A stretch of 6,497 nt of DNA. It comes from Clostridiaceae bacterium (GTDB taxonomy: Bacteria; Bacillota; Clostridia; Oscillospirales; Acutalibacteraceae). A program made the translations under genes and the position numbers. Below are positions 1 through 4,705 of the stretch, piece after piece. The notes under the pieces were generated by a model. That model was not told the DNA's origin. It worked only from the letters and a program-made list of their open reading frames with translations, and searched no databases. Location: positions 1-6,497 of the forward strand of contig CAJGBX010000076.1 of assembly GCA_904501685.1 (NCBI GenBank), written 5' to 3'. Numbering within the stretch: the stretch's first letter is position 1; each line of letters starts with the position of its first letter.

Positions 1-336
1 GCACAGTACGACTATATTGTGGTGGATATGCCTTCCTGCCATGAGGCTTCCGAGACTGTACAGATTGCCGAGCTGTGTGATGAAATTCTGTTTGTTGCAC
101 TTGTAAATGAGGTTTCAATTGAACAGATTTACAGTTCGTTAAAGGATTTGTCCTTCAGCAACGTAAAGCTTATGGGCTTTGTGCTTAACGGTGTTGATGA
201 AAGCGAGAGCCACACTTATTACGGACGTTACGGCAAGAAGCGTTACGGCTATGGCTATGGGTACGGCTACGGTTACGGACGTACCCGAAATAAGGATGCA
301 TACCGCTATATAGGTAATAAAGAAGGTCATAATTAA
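1..336 (+). CDS. CpsD/CapB-type bacterial tyrosine kinase (BY-kinase), C-terminal fragment
   Basis: The reading frame is open from the left edge, so the 5' end with Walker A lies outside the window; 111 residues are visible. The first residues, AQYDYIVVDMPS, match the Walker B strand of CpsD/YwqD/Wzc kinases (usual form YDYIIIDTPP). The following segment (AELCDEILFVALVNEVSIEQI, then VKLMGFVLNGVD) matches the end of that P-loop fold. The protein ends in a tail rich in Tyr, Gly and basic residues, from about residue 73 onward, with a run of YG dipeptides. In this family the C-terminal tyrosine cluster is autophosphorylated in trans, and the kinase works with a membrane adaptor to control polymerisation or export of capsule or exopolysaccharide. 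Those functions are family knowledge; the tail and fold are seen. The Thr-Pro-Pro after the Walker B Asp is Met-Pro-Ser here. A MinD/ParA-like ATPase is the alternative, but the Tyr tail argues for BY-kinase. No convincing terminator follows. Confidence 0.8.
   Translation, partial: AQYDYIVVDMPSCHEASETVQIAELCDEILFVALVNEVSIEQIYSSLKDLSFSNVKLMGFVLNGVDESESHTYYGRYGKKRYGYGYGYGYGYGRTRNKDAYRYIGNKEGHN
244..279 (+). repeat. Tyr-Gly coding repeat (six YG units) in the kinase tail
   Basis: Six consecutive Tyr-Gly codon pairs encode the core of the C-terminal tyrosine cluster. At DNA level this is an imperfect 6-bp repeat of the form TAY-GGN. Both Tyr codons and all four Gly codons are used (GGC, GGC, GGG, GGC, GGT, GGA), so the repeat is degenerate in DNA but exact in protein. 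Further tyrosines lie on both sides (YYGRY before, AYRY after). Confidence 0.9.
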
Positions 337-412
337 CGTATTGGTGAAAGCCAAAGTTGATTTGCCGGCTTAAAGAAAACAGGGTATTAAGTAAGCAAAT
401 TTCAAAAAAGTG

Positions 413-440
413 TAGACAAATTTAAAAAACGTGGTATAAT
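413..440 (+). promoter_or_regulatory. Sigma-A type promoter for the T-box/cysE operon
   Basis: A -35 element TAGACA (413-418, five of six matches to TTGACA) is separated by 16 bp from a perfect -10 TATAAT (435-440). The -10 is preceded by TG plus one base (432-434), making it an extended -10. Transcription would start near 447, just upstream of Stem I of the T-box leader. Confidence 0.8.
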
Positions 441-652
441 GTACTAAATAGATGAAATATTAAATGCGTTGATTTGGGAATAGTAACCGTAGTTACTTTG
501 AAGCAACAGGGACGGCACTGCATTGACTGAAACGGTGTCGGGCTTTGAATACGGCGAATGCACCTGAATAGCAGGCTCGGGGAAGTAACAGTATCTGAGC
601 ACGGTTAAGACCCGTTAGCATCTTGTCGGTTTAGTGACCGATTGAGTATAAT

Positions 653-688
653 TTCGAAGTGGAACCGCGATAATTTTTCGCCTTCGAA
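653..688 (+). other. T-box antiterminator helix
   Basis: TTCGAAG (653-659) can pair with CTTCGAA (682-688), and GCG (667-669) with CGC (679-681). This leaves the seven-base bulge TGGAACC (660-666) that accepts the tRNA acceptor end. The 3' arm (679-688) is the same sequence that forms the 5' side of the terminator stem, so the two structures exclude each other, as in known T-box switches. Confidence 0.85.
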
Positions 689-719
689 GGCCCTTGGGCT
701 TTCGAAGGCGTTTATTTTT
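679..719 (+). terminator. T-box regulated intrinsic terminator
   Basis: Arm 679-692 pairs with 697-710 to give a 14-bp stem with one G-U wobble (G689-T700) and a short CTTG loop, followed by a T-rich tract (711-719). It forms when tRNA-Cys is charged and the antiterminator is not stabilised, stopping transcription before cysE. Confidence 0.9.
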
Positions 720-725
720 CAATTT

Positions 726-730
726 GGAGG
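726..730 (+). promoter_or_regulatory. Shine-Dalgarno site that fixes the cysE TTG start
   Basis: GGAGG lies 8 bases upstream of the TTG at 739. The reading frame extends upstream to a TTG at 694, but that codon sits in the loop of the terminator stem and has no ribosome site, so 739 is the supported start. Confidence 0.85.
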
Positions 731-738
731 AAATAATT

Positions 739-1371
739 TTGTTTCAAAGAATAAGAGAGGACATCAGGGCGGTTAAGGAGCGCGACCCTGCCGCAAGAAG
801 CTCGCTTGAGATATTCTTTTTGTATCCCGGTGTAAGAGCAATCCGAATGTACCGCAGAGCCCATTGGTTTTATAAGCATAATATGAAGTTTCTTGCACGG
901 TTGATTTCTCAGCGTGCCGCAAGAAAAACCGGTATTGAGATTCATCCGGGCGCTACAATCGGCCATCGTTTGGTTATCGATCACGGTCACGGTGTGGTTA
1001 TCGGCGAAACTGCCGAAATCGGTGATGATGTTTTGATTTATCAGGGTGTTACCTTGGGCGGTACGGGTAAGGATATCGGCAAGCGTCATCCTACAATCGG
1101 TAATAACGTTATGATTTGCAGCGGCGCTAAGGTTTTGGGGCCTTTCAAGGTTGGTGACAATTCCCGGGTTGCCGCAGGCGCCGTCGTGTTGGCTGAGGTT
1201 CCGCCAAATTCTACAGTTGTCGGTATTCCGGCAAAAATAGTGCGTCAGGACGGCAGGAAAATTGAACCGTTGGACCAGATTCATATTCCTGACCCTATTG
1301 CACAGCAATTCAACGAAATGAACGAGAAAATCAACGAGCTGACCGAACGGCTCGCTAAAATATCTAAGTAA
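739..1371 (+). CDS. cysE: Serine O-acetyltransferase CysE
   Basis: This cytosolic enzyme transfers acetyl from acetyl-CoA to L-serine, giving O-acetylserine, the first step of cysteine synthesis. The product has 210 residues, the short form seen in Bacillus and Clostridia, without the long N-terminal domain of the E. coli enzyme. The start MFQRIREDI aligns with Bacillus CysE and supports TTG 739. A helical N-terminal region (about 1-62) with DPAARS at 16-21 precedes a left-handed beta-helix of hexapeptide repeats (about 66-165). The catalytic Asp-His pair is D81-H82 in DHGHGVVIGET, and a second active-site His is H117 in KRHPTI. GVTLGGTGK (103-111) is the usual serine/CoA site region. The charged C-terminal tail (about 185-210) ends in Lys, not in the terminal Ile that docks into CysK in many bacteria, so a classical cysteine synthase complex is uncertain. 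It is the first gene of the T-box operon, 13 bp before cysS. Confidence 0.95.
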   Translation: MFQRIREDIRAVKERDPAARSSLEIFFLYPGVRAIRMYRRAHWFYKHNMKFLARLISQRAARKTGIEIHPGATIGHRLVIDHGHGVVIGETAEIGDDVLIYQGVTLGGTGKDIGKRHPTIGNNVMICSGAKVLGPFKVGDNSRVAAGAVVLAEVPPNSTVVGIPAKIVRQDGRKIEPLDQIHIPDPIAQQFNEMNEKINELTERLAKISK

Positions 1372-1384
1372 GAGGTTATGAAAA

Positions 1385-2764
1385 ATGAAAATTTATAATA
1401 CTTTAACACGCACAAAGGACGAACTTAAAACGGTAGATGAGGGTCAGGTTAAGATTTACGCTTGCGGACCTACCGTTTACAATTATATTCACATCGGTAA
1501 CGCACGCCCGTTGTGTGTTTTTGACGTGCTGCGCAGATATTTAGAGTGGCGCGGACTTGACGTAAGATTTGTTCAGAACTTCACCGATATCGACGATAAG
1601 CTCATAAAAAAGGCAAACGAAGAGGGCATTACTGTGCCTGAGGTTGCCGAGCGTTATATTAAGGAATTTTGGGTTGATGCCAAGGGTATGAATATCAGAG
1701 AGGCTACCGTTCACCCGAGAGCAACCGAGAATATCGATGCTATTATCGGAATTATTACTGAGCTGATTGAAAAGGGTTATGCATATCCTTCGAACGGTGA
1801 TGTTTATTTCCGTGCAAAGAAATTCCGGGAATACGGCAAGCTTTCGCATCAGCCGTTAGAGGATTTGGAGGCAGGTGCACGTATCGACGTTACTGATATT
1901 AAAGAGGACCCGATGGACTTCTGCCTTTGGAAGGGTGCAAAACCCGGCGAGCCGTTTTGGGAGTCACCCTGGGGTAACGGACGTCCGGGCTGGCATATCG
2001 AATGCTCGGCTATGGCAGGAAGATATCTGGGTAAAACTATTGATATTCACTGCGGCGGTCAGGATTTGGTTTTCCCTCATCACGAAAACGAGATTGCTCA
2101 GTCCGAGTGTGCCAACGGCTGTGATTTTTCGCATTATTGGATGCATAATGGCTATATAAATGTTGATAACCGTAAGATGTCCAAATCGTTAAACAACTTC
2201 TTTACAGTACGTGAGGTTGCCGAAAAATTCGGCTATGAGCCGATTCGTTATATTATGATTTCCTCGCAGTATCGCAGTCCCATAAACTACTCGGTTGAGA
2301 TTATCGAGCAGGCTAAAAATTCGCTTGACCGTCTTTACCGTTGCCGCGAGGGCTTGGAGTTTGCTATTCAGCACGCCGCCGAGGGCGGTGAGGTGCCGGG
2401 CTTTTTAGAGGAATATAAGCAGAAGTTTATAGAGGCTATGGATGACGACCTTAACACTGCCGATGCTTTGGGCGAGGTGTTCCAAATGGTGCGTGATATC
2501 AATAAGCTGGTTGCCGAAAATGCAGGCAAGGCAACACTTGAGGCCTGCTTAAAGGGATTTATGGAGCTTTGCGATGTTTTAGGTCTTTTGTATGTTCAAA
2601 AGGACGATAGCTTGAATGCCGAGGTTGAAGGCTTGATTGCCGAGCGTACAGCCGCTAAAAAGGCTAAGGATTTTGCCAAGGCCGACGCAATCCGTCAGCA
2701 GTTGAGCGATATGGGCATCATTCTTGAGGATACCCGCGAGGGTACTAAGTGGAGCCGCAAATAA
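1385..2764 (+). CDS. cysS: Cysteinyl-tRNA synthetase CysS
   Basis: This class I synthetase joins cysteine to tRNA-Cys using ATP in the cytosol. The 459 residues fit the family (E. coli 461). The HIGH-type signature is HIGN at 36-39 (TVYNYIHIGNARP) and the KMSKS loop is at 264-268. The four zinc ligands that recognise the cysteine thiol are present: C27, C207 (GWHIECSAMA), H232 and E236 (HHENE). The C-terminal part (about 340-459) carries the DALR-type helical region and the usual ending with AKKAKDFAKADAIR and GTKWSRK. The ATG at 1385 follows AGAGG (1371-1375), which overlaps the cysE stop region, so translation is probably coupled. Its own substrate tRNA would control its expression through the upstream T-box. 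Confidence 0.98.
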   Translation: MKIYNTLTRTKDELKTVDEGQVKIYACGPTVYNYIHIGNARPLCVFDVLRRYLEWRGLDVRFVQNFTDIDDKLIKKANEEGITVPEVAERYIKEFWVDAKGMNIREATVHPRATENIDAIIGIITELIEKGYAYPSNGDVYFRAKKFREYGKLSHQPLEDLEAGARIDVTDIKEDPMDFCLWKGAKPGEPFWESPWGNGRPGWHIECSAMAGRYLGKTIDIHCGGQDLVFPHHENEIAQSECANGCDFSHYWMHNGYINVDNRKMSKSLNNFFTVREVAEKFGYEPIRYIMISSQYRSPINYSVEIIEQAKNSLDRLYRCREGLEFAIQHAAEGGEVPGFLEEYKQKFIEAMDDDLNTADALGEVFQMVRDINKLVAENAGKATLEACLKGFMELCDVLGLLYVQKDDSLNAEVEGLIAERTAAKKAKDFAKADAIRQQLSDMGIILEDTREGTKWSRK

Positions 2765-3501
2765 TGGCAAATATTAAAAAAGAGCCGTTGGGTAAGTTCC
2801 AAATTTATGTGAGTGATGAGCACACGTTTGGTACCGATGCGGTACTGCTTGCCGATTTTGCAGGCAAAAAGCTATCCAAAAACGCCTGCGATTTAGGTAC
2901 GGGTTGCGGAATAATTCCGCTTTTGCTGTTGAAAAACGGTTCGGTAGAAAAAATAAGCGGAGTTGAAATTCAAACACCGGCCGCCGAAATTGCGAGCAAA
3001 AATGTTGAGCTTAACGGGTTAAACGGTGCTTTTACCGTAATAAATGCCGATTTGAAGGAGATTAAGTCGGTTTTACCGAATGCCGAGTTTGATTTGGTTA
3101 CCTGCAATCCGCCGTATAAAGCCGACGGTGCAGGCAGTCAGAATTCATCCGAGGCCGAACGTATTGCCCGACATGAGGTCAAGTGTGTTTTCGGTGATAT
3201 TGTAAAGGCGGCAAAGCATTTGTTGAAATTTGGCGGCAGGCTTTGTGTCTGCCACCGTCCCGAGAGGCTGACCGATATTTTCACCGAAATGCGGGCCAAC
3301 TCAATTGAGCCGAAAGTCTTACGTGAGGTCATTCAGCGTGAGGGTAAGGAGCCTTGGCTTGTGTTGGTTGAGGGTAAGGTCGGCGGTAAAAACGGGCTGA
3401 CGGTTTTGCCCCCGCTGTATGTCGAAAAAGACGGAATTTTGAGTGACGAAATGCTTGAAATTTACGGTGACTATAAGGAAAACCACGGCCGTGGAATTTG
3501 A
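2764..3501 (+). CDS. trmN6: YabB/TrmN6-type N6-adenine methyltransferase (COG4123-like)
   Basis: A SAM-dependent methyltransferase of the group that includes E. coli YfiC/TrmN6, which makes m6A37 in tRNA1-Val, and B. subtilis YabB. The product has 245 residues. After an N-terminal segment LGKFQIYVSDEHTFGTDAVLLADF (9-32), typical of this group, come SAM motif I DLGTGCG (43-49), an acidic residue in VEIQ closing the second strand, and the catalytic NPPY at 115-118 (VTCNPPYKADG), the signature of amino-methylating adenine enzymes. A VLREVIQREGKEPWLVLVEG segment and the LYV.KDG ending also match YabB proteins. The ATG overlaps the cysS stop by one base (TAATG), which implies coupling; a longer frame from 2749 lies inside cysS and is not needed. 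The fold and chemistry are well supported, but the exact RNA target is inferred from the family. Confidence 0.85.
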   Translation: MANIKKEPLGKFQIYVSDEHTFGTDAVLLADFAGKKLSKNACDLGTGCGIIPLLLLKNGSVEKISGVEIQTPAAEIASKNVELNGLNGAFTVINADLKEIKSVLPNAEFDLVTCNPPYKADGAGSQNSSEAERIARHEVKCVFGDIVKAAKHLLKFGGRLCVCHRPERLTDIFTEMRANSIEPKVLREVIQREGKEPWLVLVEGKVGGKNGLTVLPPLYVEKDGILSDEMLEIYGDYKENHGRGI

Positions 3502-3512
3502 AAGGAATTAAA

Positions 3513-4337
3513 ATGAGCGGAAAACTTTATGTTGTCGGTACACCGATAGGAAATCTTGGCGATTTATCGCCAAGAGCTGCCGAAACACTTCAGAATGTGG
3601 ATTTTATTGCCGCCGAGGATACTCGGGTGTCGGTAAAGCTGCTTAATCATTTGGGAATAAAGAAGCCGATGATAAGCTACCACGAGCACAATAAAATTGC
3701 ACGGCGTGAGGAAATAGCCGACCGAATAGCACAAGGTGAAACCTGTGCAATTGTGACCGACGCAGGTATGCCGGCAATCTCCGATCCCGGTGAGGATTTG
3801 GTGAGGTTTTGCCGTGAGCAGGATTTGGCGGTTGAATCGGTGCCCGGACCGAGCGCGCTTATTACTGCTCTTGCCATTTCGGGTATGCCTTCGGGGCGTT
3901 TCAGCTTTGAGGGTTTTTTGTCGGTCGATAAAAATCGCCGGCGTGAGCATTTAGCTAAGATAAAGAACGATGACCGTACACTGATTTTTTATGAGGCGCC
4001 GCATAAGCTCGCCAACACCCTTAACGACCTTTATAAGGTATTCAACGACCGCGAAATAGCATTGGTGAAGGAGCTTACTAAGCTGCATGAATCCTGTGAA
4101 CGTACTACATTAAAGGCCGCCGCCGAAAAATACTCCGACGGCAGTGCAAAGGGCGAATATGTGCTGATTGTTGCAGGCGCTAAAGAGGAGACTGCCCAAA
4201 AGGAATATACTCTTGCCGATGCCGTAAATATGGCGAGGGAGTTTGTCCAAAGCGGAATGAGTCCGACCTCTGCCGCAAAAAATGCTGCAAATGCTACGGG
4301 TCTTCGCCGAAACGAGATTTATAAAGAGCTGATATAA
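3513..4337 (+). CDS. rsmI: 16S rRNA (cytidine(1402)-2'-O)-methyltransferase RsmI
   Basis: RsmI 2'-O-methylates C1402 in the ribosomal decoding centre, using SAM. The 274 residues carry the family signatures in order: VVGTPIGNLGD at the N-terminus (7-17), AAEDTR (33-38), DAGMPAISDPG (83-93), VPGPSA (110-115), FEGFL (132-136) and EAPHK (161-165). A C-terminal helical region (about 230-274, with SPTSAAKNAANATGL and RRNEIY) resembles the small C-terminal domain of Gram-positive RsmI. The ATG at 3513 has AAAGGA (3501-3506) 6 bases upstream; a frame extension to a TTG at 3498 would overlap the previous gene and adds nothing conserved. It follows yabB after 11 bp. In Bacillus a small GIY-YIG gene, yazA, sits between the two; it is absent here. 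It is the last gene of the cysteine operon. Confidence 0.96.
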   Translation: MSGKLYVVGTPIGNLGDLSPRAAETLQNVDFIAAEDTRVSVKLLNHLGIKKPMISYHEHNKIARREEIADRIAQGETCAIVTDAGMPAISDPGEDLVRFCREQDLAVESVPGPSALITALAISGMPSGRFSFEGFLSVDKNRRREHLAKIKNDDRTLIFYEAPHKLANTLNDLYKVFNDREIALVKELTKLHESCERTTLKAAAEKYSDGSAKGEYVLIVAGAKEETAQKEYTLADAVNMAREFVQSGMSPTSAAKNAANATGLRRNEIYKELI

Positions 4338-4353
4338 AGAGGAAATTCAAGTT

Positions 4354-4380
4354 TTCAGGGAGGGATTTTCCCTCTCTGAA
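4354..4380 (+). terminator. Stem-loop after rsmI, possible operon terminator
   Basis: TTCAGGGAGGGA (4354-4365) pairs with TCCCTCTCTGAA (4369-4380) over 12 bp with one G-U wobble and a TTT loop. It begins 16 bases after the rsmI stop. No T tract follows (ATAAACAG), so it may be a weak or Rho-assisted terminator, or a 3' stabilising hairpin. Confidence 0.55.
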
Positions 4381-4422
4381 ATAAACAGCGGCAGAGTTCA
4401 CAAAGGGATTTTAAAATAATAC

Positions 4423-4451
4423 TTGACAATTGGGTGTGTTTTGTATATAAT
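4423..4451 (+). promoter_or_regulatory. Consensus sigma-A promoter of the tRNA-Val gene
   Basis: Perfect TTGACA (4423-4428) and perfect TATAAT (4446-4451) are separated by the ideal 17 bp. Transcription would start near 4458, about 13 bases before the mature tRNA. Such a strong promoter suits a stable RNA gene. Confidence 0.93.
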
Positions 4452-4470
4452 AACCCTTGCGAGTTTATTT

Positions 4471-4546
4471 GGACGTTTAGCTCAGCTGGTAGAGCCCCCG
4501 CTTGACGTGCGGGCGGTCGAGGGTTCGAGTCCCCCAGCGTCCACCA
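4471..4546 (+). tRNA. tRNA-Val (anticodon GAC)
   Basis: The cloverleaf can be folded by eye. The acceptor stem pairs 4471-4477 with 4536-4542 with one G-U; the D arm is GCTC/GAGC (4480-4483/4492-4495); the anticodon stem CCCGC/GCGGG (4497-4501/4509-4513) closes the loop TTGACGT with GAC at 4504-4506. The T arm has the loop TTCGAGT (4524-4530). Discriminator A is 4543, and CCA is encoded (4544-4546). GAC reads the valine codons GUC and GUU. Position 37 is G (4507). The T stem GAGGG/CCCCC contains one A-C mismatch (A4520 opposite C4534), and position 26 is C. The gene stands alone with its own promoter and terminator. Confidence 0.93.
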
Positions 4547-4553
4547 AAAAAAT

Positions 4554-4584
4554 TCCTCGGACTTGTTCCGAGGATATTTTTTTT
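4554..4584 (+). terminator. Intrinsic terminator of the tRNA-Val gene
   Basis: TCCTCGGA (4554-4561) pairs perfectly with TCCGAGGA (4567-4574) around a CTTGT loop, followed by eight T residues (4577-4584). It starts 8 bases after the CCA end. Confidence 0.92.
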
Positions 4585-4595
4585 GCCGAAAGTTG

Positions 4596-4601
4596 TATAA
4601 T
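4596..4601 (+). promoter_or_regulatory. Candidate -10 element for the CLC gene
   Basis: A perfect TATAAT lies just after the tRNA terminator and about 105 bases before the CLC start. No good -35 is present at 16-18 bp; the region is the terminator T tract (for example GATATT at 4573-4578). This is a weak candidate, proposed because the CLC gene needs a promoter downstream of that terminator. The stretch 4602-4693 holds no other element I can name. Confidence 0.3.
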
Positions 4602-4705
4602 AAAAAAGGACTGTTCAAAGAGTGAAAATGTTGGTGCTAATATAAACGAACCAGAACCAGCCTAAAAGGGCGGTTTTAAGGTATCTTTTAACTAAGGGGA
4701 AATCA

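Larger units (their letters stand above)
447..719 (+). promoter_or_regulatory. T-box riboswitch, tRNA-Cys responsive (cysE-cysS leader)
   Basis: This leader senses the charging state of tRNA-Cys and controls transcription read-through into cysE. Stem I contains the AGTA element (482-485) opposite GAA (556-558), the loop-E pair that flanks the specifier loop; CCGT 487-490 pairs with ACGG 551-554 just above it. The canonical context GAA-codon-ACC (556-564) gives the specifier TGC (559-561), which is cysteine. A GGTG element (535-538) lies in the distal part of Stem I. A Stem III-like hairpin is seen at 626-641 (TCGGT/ACCGA). The T-box core TGGAACCGCG is at 660-669; its TGGA would pair with UCCA, matching the U73 discriminator typical of tRNA-Cys. 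The leader ends in competing antiterminator and terminator structures. Specifier, discriminator match and the two downstream genes all agree on cysteine. The 5' boundary is inferred from the promoter. Confidence 0.93.

Noticed and set aside
139..354. Minus-strand hydrophobic frame opposite the kinase tail
   Set aside because: Its Val/Ala/Ile composition is the reverse reading of the Tyr-Gly repeat; no ribosome site.
348..371. AAGCC/GGCTT inverted repeat as a terminator of the kinase gene
   Set aside because: Only 5 bp with a 14-base loop and no T tract.
694..738. Upstream extension of cysE to a TTG at 694, giving a 225-residue product
   Set aside because: The codon lies in the T-box terminator loop without a ribosome site, and the extra residues are not conserved; TTG 739 has GGAGG at 8 bases and aligns with Bacillus CysE.
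712..1308. Long minus-strand open frame (198 residues) opposite cysE
   Set aside because: It is antisense to a strongly conserved enzyme, Cys/Asn-rich without a recognisable fold, and follows from codon bias on the coding strand.
4355..4665. Open frames on both strands across the tRNA-Val region (about 80-87 residues)
   Set aside because: They run through the tRNA, its promoter and terminators, have no convincing ribosome sites, and their sequence is translated tRNA.
4661..4690. CCTAAAA / TTTTAAGG inverted repeat before the CLC gene as a regulatory hairpin
   Set aside because: Short, AT-rich and bulged, with no T tract or known motif; likely chance.
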